A DNA stretch of 9,738 bases from Candidatus Saccharimonadota bacterium (GCA_028289095.1 JAQGGY010000068.1:1-9738), one strand, 5' to 3'; positions 1 to 6,298 are shown, counted from the first letter of the stretch. Numbers and translations are program-made. The notes: generated from the sequence alone by a model not told the origin.

Positions 1-289
1 CGCTATCGGTAAAGGTCGGTTTCTTCCAGTTCATAAAAGTATTTAATCCACCAGCCTGATCCAGCACGTCAGACCCAGGGCGCAAATACAGATGATAGGC
101 ATTTGCCAAAACCGCCTGCGCGCCGACTGCTTCTAGCTGCTCGGGCGTCAATGATTTTAGTGTCGCTTTCGTTCCAACAGGAATAAATGCCGGCGTTTCT
201 ATGCGGCCGTGTGGCGTCGTCATTGTGCCAGTACGCGCCAATGCGCCATCTAAACGATGATGAATTTCAAATGTCAGTGCGTCACTCAT
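1..289 (-). CDS. tgt: Queuine/preQ1 tRNA-guanine transglycosylase, N-terminal part (cut by window edge)
   Basis: The first 96 codons are visible; the gene runs off the left edge. Tgt exchanges the guanine at position 34 of GUN-anticodon tRNAs (Tyr, His, Asn, Asp) for a queuine precursor in the cytoplasm. The reading shows the family's opening strands: GRIETPAFIPVGTKATLKSL at about residues 29-46, then LTPEQLEAVGAQAVLANAYH and LYLRPG at about 47-72. The edge residues TDS (94-96) begin the conserved TDSGGFQ substrate-pocket motif. The catalytic nucleophile and the zinc site lie outside the window. The ATG at 289 is chosen because the frame matches the family N-terminus from there. It is divergent from the FMN reductase at 371, with 81 bp between. 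No Shine-Dalgarno is visible; a TATGAT -10 box 11 nt upstream implies a very short leader. Confidence 0.93.
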   Translation of the reverse strand, partial: MSDALTFEIHHRLDGALARTGTMTTPHGRIETPAFIPVGTKATLKSLTPEQLEAVGAQAVLANAYHLYLRPGSDVLDQAGGLNTFMNWKKPTFTDS

Positions 290-300
290 CTAACTAGCGT

Positions 301-306
301 ATCATA
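301..306 (-). promoter_or_regulatory. Probable -10 box of tgt
   Basis: Read on the minus strand the hexamer is TATGAT, ending 11 nt before the tgt ATG. A start of transcription about 7 nt downstream leaves a leader of roughly 5 nt with no ribosome binding site. No convincing -35 element is visible at 16-18 bp. Confidence 0.45.
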
Positions 307-329
307 TTTATCCCTGTTACAGACAACGA

Positions 330-338
330 TGCTATACT
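330..338 (+). promoter_or_regulatory. Extended -10 promoter for the first FMN reductase
   Basis: TGC followed directly by TATACT (333-338) is an extended -10 element. The leader would be about 25 nt and contains AGGGAAGG just before the ATG at 371. The same nine bases, TGCTATACT, recur upstream of the tRNA at 9021-9029. No good -35 is seen, which is tolerated with an extended -10. Confidence 0.55.
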
Positions 339-370
339 TAAAGCAAACAAGTTCATAGGGAAGGAAACGT

Positions 371-931
371 ATGAATCAACCACTCACTATTGCCGTCATT
401 GCAGGAACAACCCGTCAGCAACGACAATCAATCAAAGCCACACACTACATTGCCGATTTTGCCCGCCAATTACCTGGCGTAGAAGTGATTTTTGTTGATC
501 CGACTGAATATCAGTTTGACGGTGACGGTAACGATCCCGAAGGTAAAGACCCTCGCTACAGCGAAATCACCGCCCGCGCCGACGCCTTCTTTATTATCAC
601 CCCAGAATATAACCACAGTTTTCCTGGCAGCCTAAAACGCATGCTTGATAGTGAACTAGCAAATTACAATCACAAACCCGTTGCCATTGCCGGTGTTAGT
701 AACGGCAATTGGGGTGGAGTCCGCGCCGTTGAACAACTTTGCCTCGCTATCCGCGAACTTGGCTTGGTCGTTATGAGCTGGGATGTATATTTTCCTTACG
801 TCCAAAACATTTTTAATGACGACAACTCGATCAAAGACGAACACAAAGAGCGCTACGAAAAGCAGCTATCAAAACTATTTGCCGAACTAGTATGGTTCGC
901 TGACGTATTAAAAACAAAACGCGAGCAATAA
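371..931 (+). CDS. NAD(P)H-dependent FMN reductase family protein (flavodoxin-like fold)
   Basis: A 186-aa protein of the NADPH-dependent FMN reductase family (PF03358 type), cytosolic. It probably moves electrons from NAD(P)H to FMN or to quinone/azo substrates; the substrate cannot be read from sequence. A hydrophobic first strand (LTIAVIAG, 5-12) runs into the phosphate-binding loop (GTTRQQRQS, 12-20). The family signature TPEYNHSFPGSLKRMLD is at 77-93. HKPVAIAGVSNGNWGGVRAV (101-120) is the usual strand-plus-glycine loop that covers the flavin. Length is typical. The start is fixed by AAGGA five to six bases before the ATG. It is monocistronic or loosely followed by the gene at 1011. A paralogue of similar size lies at 5712. 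Confidence 0.9.
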   Translation: MNQPLTIAVIAGTTRQQRQSIKATHYIADFARQLPGVEVIFVDPTEYQFDGDGNDPEGKDPRYSEITARADAFFIITPEYNHSFPGSLKRMLDSELANYNHKPVAIAGVSNGNWGGVRAVEQLCLAIRELGLVVMSWDVYFPYVQNIFNDDNSIKDEHKERYEKQLSKLFAELVWFADVLKTKREQ

Positions 932-934
932 CCC

Positions 935-963
935 TTGTAAGTGCATAGGTTATACGATATAAA
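935..963 (+). promoter_or_regulatory. Candidate sigma-70 promoter for the 227-aa hypothetical gene
   Basis: TTGTAA (935-940), a 17-bp spacer and TATAAA (958-963) form a reasonable housekeeping promoter. Transcription would begin near 970, giving a leader of about 40 nt before the ATG at 1011. Confidence 0.5.
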
Positions 964-1010
964 TAAAGCATGACCGCAACTAATTGCCACGTGGAGTTAA
1001 AGAACTAATT

Positions 1011-1694
1011 ATGAGCGTGGAGTTGCTTGCCCCTGAAAATCAGGCAACTCTATGGCTACCACCCCGTGAAATGTGGCTGCATGACCCAGCCAAAGATGGG
1101 TACCTTGAAACGCCCACCGACCAGTACGGACTTGTTGACCTCGACAAGCTTATTGCACTCGTAAAGGGGACTGTTAGTCCAGAATTTTCATGGGAGTCAC
1201 CGTTCAATGACGTGCATCATCTGCAATGGTACGCACGCAATTATCCTGTAACGGTTGGCGACAATGATGTCGTCAATATGAATGAGTTTCGGGAACTTAT
1301 TAACCGTAAAGTCTTTATTTCACGGGTTACGCACAACCGAGCACACCAGGTAACACTGCCTGCCAAAATCCCCTCGGATGAAGTAATGCTGCATAGCATC
1401 AAAGCAGAACGCACTGCGTTGCAACTTTATCGTACTGCACGATTAGCGACCAGACTAACCCGCATGCCGCATATCCCAGAAAAGAAACTGGTTCAACGAC
1501 TAAATGAAGAGTATGAAAATTATACACTTTATGTAGAAAACGCCCGTGAAGTCCCCAAAGAATTCAGCTTGCTTGCTATAGAGGAAGTCGAAGCTCAGAG
1601 CGTCGACGAGATGCTATTAGTTAATAAGCGCCTTGGTCGTCTAGCCCTGGATACAATTCCTATCAGACATCGACGGATTCTCCAGGCCGCATAG
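1011..1694 (+). CDS. Conserved-looking hypothetical protein with HH...HN..H motifs
   Basis: I do not recognise this 227-aa protein. It is soluble: no membrane span or signal peptide is visible. The central part has FNDVHHLQWYARNYPV (65-80), followed by FRELINRK and RVTHNRAHQVTLP (105-117). The invariant-looking residues are D67, H69, H70, W73, H108, N109 and H112. Such spacing could bind a metal, as in HNH-like folds, but that is conjecture. The C-terminal half is charged and predicted helical. An in-frame TTG at 984 would add nine residues. I prefer the ATG at 1011, which has GGAG 14 nt upstream (a loose spacing). The stop codon abuts yajQ, whose -10 box overlaps the end of this gene. Confidence 0.75.
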   Translation: MSVELLAPENQATLWLPPREMWLHDPAKDGYLETPTDQYGLVDLDKLIALVKGTVSPEFSWESPFNDVHHLQWYARNYPVTVGDNDVVNMNEFRELINRKVFISRVTHNRAHQVTLPAKIPSDEVMLHSIKAERTALQLYRTARLATRLTRMPHIPEKKLVQRLNEEYENYTLYVENAREVPKEFSLLAIEEVEAQSVDEMLLVNKRLGRLALDTIPIRHRRILQAA

Positions 1695-1704
1695 TATATA
1701 CTAT
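1691..1704. promoter_or_regulatory. Perfect palindrome containing the yajQ -10 box
   Basis: ATAGTAT followed by its reverse complement ATACTAT forms a 14-bp perfect palindrome. It overlaps the TAG stop of the upstream gene (1692-1694) and contains TATACT (1697-1702), placed exactly 6 nt before the yajQ ATG at 1709. Transcription is therefore expected to start at the ATG itself, giving a leaderless message. The palindrome could be an operator or simply a by-product of a strong -10. Confidence 0.55.
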
Positions 1705-1708
1705 AGGT

Positions 1709-2203
1709 ATGGCAACATTTTCTTTTGATATAGTTTCAGATTTCGACAAGGCAGAGATGAACAACGTCATTGCAGGTACCGAGCGCGAGATTGGCACGCG
1801 GTATGACTTTAAAGGCACCCCGGCTACAATTGAATGGCTGGACGACAAAAAGGGGTATAAAATTACTGGCGCTAGCGAGTGGCAGTGCGAGGCGGTGCTA
1901 GATATCGTACGCAAAAAACTAGCCGCCCGCGAACAAAGCTCGAAGGTACTTGATCTATCTAAAACACCCGTCGAATCCAACCTAAAAACTACATGGGAAA
2001 TTCCGTTCAAACAAGGCTTGTCACAAGACGACGCAAAAAAAATCACTAAGCAACTGCGCGAAGAAATGCCGAAAGTCAAAACGCAGATACAAGGCGACAT
2101 GGTGCGCGTTACTAGTGGTAGCAAAAACGACTTACAAGACGTCATAGCTTTACTGCGCGGCACAGAATATGAATTCCCGTTACAATTTATTAATTACCGT
2201 TAG
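1709..2203 (+). CDS. yajQ: YajQ family nucleotide-binding protein
   Basis: A 164-aa YajQ/UPF0234 protein, the usual length. Family members are small cytosolic proteins that bind nucleotides; cyclic di-GMP binding has been shown for some, but the role here is unknown. Family features are SFDIVSDFDKAEMNNVI (4-20), the REIGTRYDFKGTPATIEW stretch (26-43) and the C-terminal TQIQGDMVRVTSGSKNDLQ block followed by FPLQFINYR. The ATG at 1709 matches the family N-terminus. It has no Shine-Dalgarno, but a TATACT -10 box ends 6 nt upstream, so a leaderless message is likely. Only 20 nt separate its stop from the ABC ATPase, so the three genes 1709-4195 are probably co-transcribed. Confidence 0.93.
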   Translation: MATFSFDIVSDFDKAEMNNVIAGTEREIGTRYDFKGTPATIEWLDDKKGYKITGASEWQCEAVLDIVRKKLAAREQSSKVLDLSKTPVESNLKTTWEIPFKQGLSQDDAKKITKQLREEMPKVKTQIQGDMVRVTSGSKNDLQDVIALLRGTEYEFPLQFINYR

Positions 2204-2223
2204 TTAACCACAAGGATCAGTAC

Positions 2224-2970
2224 ATGTCGGCAAAACCTGCAATAGTAACAATCGACCATTTTCGCATGGATTTCGGAAACGAAACGATCATCAAGGACCT
2301 AAGCTTCGACATCAAACGCGGCGAAACATTCGGCCTGCTAGGTGCGAACGGATCAGGTAAAACAACAATTAGTCGTGCGCTTCTAGGCATCTACCAGCCA
2401 ACCGCCGGAAACCTGCGCATCGACGGCAAAGAATATACCGTCGATAGTGGCATCAAGCTAGGCTATCTACCAGAAGAACGAGGGTTATATAAAAAAGAAT
2501 CCGTCATGACCGTCATGACGTACTTTGGCCAATTAAAAGGCATGACCAAATACGACGCCCAAAAATGGTCGACTAGCTATCTGGAACGCGTCGGCTTAGC
2601 TGACAAATCCAAAACACGGCTAGACAAACTGTCGGGCGGGCAGCAACAAAAGATCCAGCTGGGCGTCACTATCATGAACGATCCCGAATTACTGATACTT
2701 GATGAACCGACAAAAGGATTTGATCCGATTAATCGCCGCCTGTTAATGAATATCATCGAAGAGCACCAGCAGGCGGGTGCGACCGTTATTTTCGTCACGC
2801 ATCAGATGGAAGAAGTTGAGCGACTGTGCGATCGAATCATCCTATTAAAGAACGGCGAAGCCAGTGCCTATGGATCAATCGCTAGTGTCAAAAAGAAATT
2901 TAATGGCGCTTCGCTGGATGATATATTTGTGACCATTTACGGCGACGATACTAAAGAGAGTGAGGAATAA
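2224..2970 (+). CDS. ABC transporter ATP-binding protein, NatA-like
   Basis: A 248-aa cytosolic ATPase subunit that would energise the permease encoded next. Walker A is GANGSGKT (40-47), the signature LSGGQQQKIQLG (136-147), Walker B ELLILDEP (155-162) and the H-loop histidine H193 in FVTHQMEEV. The segment GYLPEERGLYK (80-90) replaces the usual Q-loop glutamine with the PEERG form typical of the NatA/YhaQ group of ABC-2 exporters. The tail after about 205 is the short extension of that group. AAGGA seven bases before the ATG sets the start. The substrate is not readable; Na+ export, antibiotic or peptide export are all known for relatives. Confidence 0.92.
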   Translation: MSAKPAIVTIDHFRMDFGNETIIKDLSFDIKRGETFGLLGANGSGKTTISRALLGIYQPTAGNLRIDGKEYTVDSGIKLGYLPEERGLYKKESVMTVMTYFGQLKGMTKYDAQKWSTSYLERVGLADKSKTRLDKLSGGQQQKIQLGVTIMNDPELLILDEPTKGFDPINRRLLMNIIEEHQQAGATVIFVTHQMEEVERLCDRIILLKNGEASAYGSIASVKKKFNGASLDDIFVTIYGDDTKESEE

Positions 2971-2971
2971 A

Positions 2972-4195
2972 GTGCATAATCTAAAAACAGTATTCACATT
3001 TGAAGTTGTTCGTACGCTAAAAAAGAAAACATTTTGGATCACTGCATTCTCTTTTCCTGTCGTTATGACCCTCGTCTTTGCGGTTATATTTTTTTCTAAC
3101 CAGGCAACAGAACAAGCGTCAATCGATACAAAGAATCAGAAATTTTCTTTGGCTATTACTGATGACGCAAAAATCATCAACCCAGCCTTAATTTCACAAT
3201 TAAATGCTCAGACCGTCAGCAGCAAAGCTGATGGAATCGAACAAGTCAGAACAGGAAAAATCGACGCATATTTCTTCTATCCAAATAACATTAGCGAACA
3301 AAAAGTAGAGGTATACGCGAAAGACGTTGGACTGTTCGACAATAACCGATACCAAGGCACTGCCGAAGCATTAATAACGCAATCAGCTATTTCAAACGTA
3401 GATTCTCAAACGCTGGCTATATTACAAAAACAAGTCGCCTACAGCTCGGTAACTTACAAAAATGGCGCAGAATACGACGGCTTCAAACAATTAATCGCAC
3501 CTGGTTTATTTTTAGTGCTGTTTTATATCCTCATCGCAATGTTCGGCAGCCAGATGCTAACCAGTACAACCGAAGAAAAAGAAAACCGTGTCATTGAAAT
3601 GATCCTCACGACAATCAAAGCCAAGACGCTTATCATCGGCAAAATACTTTCCCTAATCGTGCTTTCGTTGATCCAAATCATCGCTATCATGATCCCGATC
3701 TTGTTGATATATCTACAGTTCGGTAGTCAATTATCACTCCCAAACATTGACCTAACAAACATCCCGCTGGATCCGCTTCGCATTAGTATTGGTGCCGCTA
3801 TATTTGCATCCAGCTTCATGTTGTTTACTGGTCTACTGGTGACACTTGGCGCTGCGATGCCAACAGCCAAAGAAGCAAGTGGGTTCTTTGGCCTGGTGAT
3901 GATGTTCATCTTTGGCCCGCTATACGCATTCTCTTTATTCATCTCGGCGCCACAATCGCCAATCGTGACATTCCTTAGCTATTTCCCGTTGACCGCACCG
4001 ATACCATTGATGCTTCGTAACGCTGTTGGAAATTTAAGTGTACCCGAAGCAGTTATCGGCATTACTGTTCTGAGTGTCAGTGCGATTATCGTCTTAGCCA
4101 TTGCCATCCGCCTATTCAAATATGGTGCACTGGAATACTCCAAGCGATTATCATTAAAATCATTATTTACGGGCAAAAAAAATACACCACGTTAA
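2972..4195 (+). CDS. ABC-2 type transporter permease, NatB-like
   Basis: A 407-aa integral membrane partner of the preceding ATPase. There is one N-terminal membrane span (residues about 22-42), then an extracytoplasmic domain of about 125 residues rich in polar and charged positions. Next comes a cluster of about five spans: FLVLFYILIAMFG, SLIVLSLIQIIAIMIPILLI, IGAAIFASSFMLFTGLLVTL, a VMMFIFGPLYAF region, and a final AVIGITVLSVSAIIVLAIAI span. The segment TTEEKENRVIEMILTT between the first two of these is the conserved coupling region of ABC-2/NatB permeases. I chose the GTG at 2972, with GAGG six bases upstream; a GTG at 2960 lacks this and overlaps the ATPase gene. The stop lies inside the loop of a terminator hairpin. 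Confidence 0.87.
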   Translation: MHNLKTVFTFEVVRTLKKKTFWITAFSFPVVMTLVFAVIFFSNQATEQASIDTKNQKFSLAITDDAKIINPALISQLNAQTVSSKADGIEQVRTGKIDAYFFYPNNISEQKVEVYAKDVGLFDNNRYQGTAEALITQSAISNVDSQTLAILQKQVAYSSVTYKNGAEYDGFKQLIAPGLFLVLFYILIAMFGSQMLTSTTEEKENRVIEMILTTIKAKTLIIGKILSLIVLSLIQIIAIMIPILLIYLQFGSQLSLPNIDLTNIPLDPLRISIGAAIFASSFMLFTGLLVTLGAAMPTAKEASGFFGLVMMFIFGPLYAFSLFISAPQSPIVTFLSYFPLTAPIPLMLRNAVGNLSVPEAVIGITVLSVSAIIVLAIAIRLFKYGALEYSKRLSLKSLFTGKKNTPR

Positions 4196-4211
4196 TTGTG
4201 ATGTATTTTTT
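4177..4211. terminator. Bidirectional intrinsic terminator between convergent genes
   Basis: AAAAAATACA pairs with TGTATTTTTT (10 bp), then one C-A mismatch and CAC/GTG, closing a 7-nt loop. T-runs follow on both strands. The stop codon of the permease is in the loop. It serves the permease (+) and the 47-aa gene on the minus strand. Confidence 0.85.
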
Positions 4212-4226
4212 ACTGTTATACGGATT

Positions 4227-4370
4227 TTAGCCGTAAACAGCTACTACACCGAGGATAACCAAGCTGATTGACGCAATAGCCGCGACGATAAGACCTACAC
4301 GATTTGGGTAATAGTCAACAAGTTGGCTGTCGGATTTTTTTGATTTTGTCTGAGGTGTTTTCTTTGCCAT
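4227..4370 (-). CDS. Small single-span membrane protein, 47 aa
   Basis: A short gene on the minus strand: a lysine-rich head (MAKKTPQTKSKKSD), a short linker (SQLVDYYPNR), one hydrophobic span (VGLIVAAIASISLVILGVVAVY, about residues 25-46) and a terminal glycine. The head should stay in the cytoplasm by the positive-inside rule. Support for it being real comes from its own promoter: TTGTCG, a 17-bp spacer and TACACT ending exactly 6 nt before the ATG. A terminator lies just beyond the stop. It fills an otherwise empty 290-bp gap and is divergent from hxlR. I do not recognise the family and infer no function beyond a membrane location. Confidence 0.75.
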   Translation of the reverse strand: MAKKTPQTKSKKSDSQLVDYYPNRVGLIVAAIASISLVILGVVAVYG

Positions 4371-4376
4371 ACCCTT

Positions 4377-4405
4377 AGTGTAACCCACAGTTACTATGAC
4401 GACAA
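4377..4405 (-). promoter_or_regulatory. Promoter of the 47-aa membrane protein gene
   Basis: On the minus strand: TTGTCG (4405-4400), a 17-bp spacer, TACACT (4382-4377), then 6 nt to the ATG. This predicts a leaderless message. The spacer contains TTACTATG (4391-4398 on the plus strand), which matches seven of eight bases of the left arm of the inverted repeat at 5596, so the same regulator might touch this promoter. Confidence 0.65.
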
Positions 4406-4452
4406 GCCACTCACGCTTAATGTCAATGTGACCTTAATCACATTCAGCCTTT

Positions 4453-4481
4453 TTGACAATACGGACTACAAAAGTTATAGT
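4453..4481 (+). promoter_or_regulatory. Sigma-70 promoter of hxlR-type gene, leaderless
   Basis: A consensus TTGACA (4453-4458), exactly 17 bp, then TATAGT (4476-4481). The ATG at 4488 begins 6 nt after the -10 box, so the first transcribed base should be the A of the start codon. This is the best-formed promoter in the window and fixes the start of the regulator gene. Confidence 0.85.
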
Positions 4482-4483
4482 AA
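4463..4483. promoter_or_regulatory. Imperfect operator-like inverted repeat at hxlR promoter
   Basis: The right arm TATAGTAA (4476-4483) covers the -10 box and is identical to the right arm of the repeat at 5596-5616. The left arm GGACTACA (4463-4470) keeps five of the eight bases of TTACTATA, with the same 5-bp spacer. The position across the spacer and -10 suits autorepression by the HxlR-family protein. Identity to the second copy could be partly due to the shared -10 sequence. Confidence 0.5.
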
Positions 4484-4487
4484 TATC

Positions 4488-4811
4488 ATGATTACAGCTA
4501 GTAAACCAATTGGATGCGTCAAGGCTGCGACTGACATATTAGGCGACAAATGGACACCGCAGTTACTGCGTTTTTTAGCGAATGAAAAATCTGTCCGATT
4601 TTGCCACCTGCAAGATTTAGTAGGGGGCATAAACCCACGCACTTTATCTGCACGACTTACTCATTTAGAAAACGAAAACATTATTGAAAAAACAGCCACC
4701 AGCTCGCCTTCAAGGTGTGAATACCACTTAACAGAAAAAGGCTTGGAACTTTTACCTATCATCCGCGACATGGAAAGATGGAGTTCTCACTACGAACACC
4801 GTCAAGGCTAA
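4488..4811 (+). CDS. HxlR-family winged-helix transcriptional regulator
   Basis: A 107-aa MarR/HxlR-type DNA-binding protein, close to the usual length. Family features are the N-terminal cysteine followed by ILGDKWTPQLLRFL (17-30), FCHLQDLVGGINPRTLSARL (38-57, helix-turn-helix with recognition helix) and the wing ending CEYHLTEKGLELLPII. Cysteines are C10, C39 and C77. C10 sits where several HxlR proteins, such as B. subtilis YodB, carry the redox-sensing cysteine, so quinone or disulfide stress sensing is plausible. An in-frame GTG at 4428 would add 20 residues, but the TTGACA/TATAGT promoter lies inside that extension, so ATG 4488 is the start. Likely targets are its own promoter and the FMN reductase at 5712. 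Confidence 0.9.
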   Translation: MITASKPIGCVKAATDILGDKWTPQLLRFLANEKSVRFCHLQDLVGGINPRTLSARLTHLENENIIEKTATSSPSRCEYHLTEKGLELLPIIRDMERWSSHYEHRQG

Positions 4812-4831
4812 GCATGCTCTCAGTATAGTTA

Positions 4832-4837
4832 TATAAT
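4832..4837 (+). promoter_or_regulatory. -10 box of response regulator gene
   Basis: A consensus TATAAT sits 8 nt before the ATG at 4846, with no Shine-Dalgarno between. The message would be leaderless or have 1-2 leader bases. The possible -35, TAAGCA (4809-4814), is poor. Confidence 0.6.
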
Positions 4838-4845
4838 ATATACAT

Positions 4846-5520
4846 ATGAGAGTTTTAGTTATCGAAGATGAACATAAAATTGCTCGAGCTCTCAAAAAAG
4901 CGCTCGAGCAAGAAACGTATGCTGTGGACGTTGCTTATGACGGAGACGAAGGATACGCTATGGCGACAACCGAGCCATATGATGTTGCTGTTATCGATCG
5001 CATGCTTCCAGGTCAGCACGACGGAATTTCTATCATTAAAGCAATGCGTGAAGCAAAAATTCACACACCGGTGCTACTATTAACCGCACTTGGAAGTGTC
5101 AGCGACCGAACAACAGGACTCGACAGTGGGGCGGACGATTATTTAGTCAAACCATTCGCACTGGAAGAATTATTGGCCCGCGTTCGGGCACTACTACGAC
5201 GGCCGACCGAACAGCATGCGACGATTTTGACCGCGGGGGACTTATCGTTAAATACGGTCACTTTTGAAGTGAAGCGGGCAGATAAATCAATTCAGCTAAC
5301 AGGCAAAGAATTTGCTTTACTGGAATTTCTGATGCGCAACCAAAACCGCCCGCTGCCAAAAAGCACCATTATTTCGCATGTATGGGACTACGACGCTGAC
5401 GTATTGCCCAATACTGTCGAAGTATACATTAAGTACATTCGTAACAAAGTCGACCAGCCTTTTGATAAACCACTCATTCATACCATTCGTGGTTTCGGCT
5501 ACAAATTGCAAGCTGAGTAG
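4846..5520 (+). CDS. OmpR/PhoB-family response regulator
   Basis: A 224-aa two-component response regulator. The receiver domain (1-120) has the acidic pair E7/D8, phospho-acceptor D51 in VAVIDRMLPG, T80 in LLLTA and K102 in LVKPF. A proline-containing linker (RRPTEQ) leads to an OmpR-type winged helix (about 130-222): LTGKEFALLEFLMRNQNRPL, then NTVEVYIKYIRNKVD and the terminal hairpin HTIRGFGYKL. All residues needed for phosphorylation are present. Its expected partner is the sensor kinase at 6419, but the two genes are separated by an FMN reductase with its own terminator. It begins 34 nt after hxlR. Confidence 0.95.
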   Translation: MRVLVIEDEHKIARALKKALEQETYAVDVAYDGDEGYAMATTEPYDVAVIDRMLPGQHDGISIIKAMREAKIHTPVLLLTALGSVSDRTTGLDSGADDYLVKPFALEELLARVRALLRRPTEQHATILTAGDLSLNTVTFEVKRADKSIQLTGKEFALLEFLMRNQNRPLPKSTIISHVWDYDADVLPNTVEVYIKYIRNKVDQPFDKPLIHTIRGFGYKLQAE

Positions 5521-5538
5521 GGCGTTCGGATATATAGC

Positions 5539-5573
5539 TGCGGGGTGCTTATATTACCAACCCGCAAAATTTT
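5539..5573 (+). terminator. Weak candidate terminator after the response regulator
   Basis: TGCGGG (5539-5544) can pair with CCCGCA (5561-5566), followed by AAATTTT. The loop of 16 nt is long and the T-run is short, so termination would be inefficient. Confidence 0.35.
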
Positions 5574-5595
5574 AGTGAAAAAATATATTTTCGAT

Positions 5596-5616
5596 TTACT
5601 ATACAAAATATAGTAA
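5596..5616. promoter_or_regulatory. Perfect inverted repeat, likely operator of FMN reductase
   Basis: The arms TTACTATA (5596-5603) and TATAGTAA (5609-5616) are exact reverse complements around 5 bp. The right arm includes TATAGT, usable as a -10 box, which would start transcription near 5621 and give a leader of about 90 nt. The arrangement repeats that at the hxlR promoter, where the identical right arm also supplies the -10. Occupancy would block the polymerase, so repression is the likely mode. Confidence 0.65.
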
Positions 5617-5619
5617 TGT

Positions 5620-5643
5620 ATGTTACACTACTAACAGTGACAT
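5620..5643. repeat. Second inverted repeat upstream of the FMN reductase
   Basis: ATGTTAC (5620-5626) and GTGACAT (5637-5643) are inverted copies differing at one base, separated by 10 bp. The size fits a dimeric helix-turn-helix site. TGTTACACT inside it also resembles an extended -10, so it could be a promoter with an overlapping operator. The bound factor is unknown; the response regulator is one candidate. Confidence 0.4.
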
Positions 5644-5711
5644 GACGGAAAAGTACCAACTGACCGTTATTGTTTTGAAGTAAATTAAATCAAATAGGGG
5701 AATTATTACTT

Positions 5712-6269
5712 ATGTCAAATATTCTAGTAGTCATCGGAAGCGCTCGTACTGGGCGTGTTGCCGACAAAGTAGCCGAATACGTTACATCTAACATCGAAGC
5801 ACGTGAAGGCGTCACTGCAACTGTCGTCGACTTGGCTGCACTTAATCTGCCATTCTATAACAACGAACAGCCAGCAATGTCACCAGATCGCGATCAGACT
5901 GACGAAAACGTCGCAACTTGGAGCAAGTTTGTATCGGAAGCCGATAGTGTCGTATTCATCACTCCAGAATACAACCACAACCTGTCAGCTATCCAAAAAA
6001 ACGCCTTGGACTGGTTATTCTTTGAATGGAACGACAAACCTGTTACTGCAGTAGCTTACGGTTGGTCTGGCGGCTCACTTGCCGTTGCCGCACTACGTGA
6101 AGTATTAACGAATGTAAAGGCAGAAGTAGCTATCGACATGGCCCAACTAGGGTTCATGAAAGACCTAAATCCTGACGGCAGCCTTCTTGACGAAGCAAAC
6201 GTTACTGCACAAATCGCAGCAGCAATTGACGAAATCGTCGTTCCTGCAGGCGAACCTGTTACCGTCTAA
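5712..6269 (+). CDS. NAD(P)H-dependent FMN reductase family protein (second paralogue)
   Basis: A 185-aa flavodoxin-fold oxidoreductase of the same family as the protein at 371. Strand one and the phosphate loop are ILVVIGSARTGRVADKV (4-20). The flavin-loop signature is ITPEYNHNLSAIQKNALDWL (83-102). The glycine loop YGWSGGSLAVAALRE is at 116-130. The family's Pro-Gly after EYNHS is replaced by LSAIQ. It likely reduces FMN, quinones or azo/nitro compounds. AGGGG lies 11 nt before the ATG, a long spacing. Upstream are two inverted repeats; downstream is a strong terminator, so it is a single-gene unit between the response regulator and the kinase. Regulation by the HxlR protein is my inference from the shared repeat. 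Confidence 0.9.
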   Translation: MSNILVVIGSARTGRVADKVAEYVTSNIEAREGVTATVVDLAALNLPFYNNEQPAMSPDRDQTDENVATWSKFVSEADSVVFITPEYNHNLSAIQKNALDWLFFEWNDKPVTAVAYGWSGGSLAVAALREVLTNVKAEVAIDMAQLGFMKDLNPDGSLLDEANVTAQIAAAIDEIVVPAGEPVTV

Positions 6270-6298
6270 TTTCGCACCTGAATTAGATAGCAACAAAT

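Noticed and set aside
984..1010. TTG start for the hypothetical protein
   Set aside because: It adds nine residues with no ribosome binding site; ATG 1011 is the more usual codon, though the Shine-Dalgarno spacing is loose in this case.
1663..2163. Minus-strand 166-aa frame antisense to yajQ
   Set aside because: It is the shadow of a clearly recognised gene, low in recognisable motifs and without promoter or ribosome binding site.
4428..4487. GTG start for the HxlR regulator at 4428
   Set aside because: The TTGACA/TATAGT promoter would lie inside the extension, and the family N-terminus fits ATG 4488.
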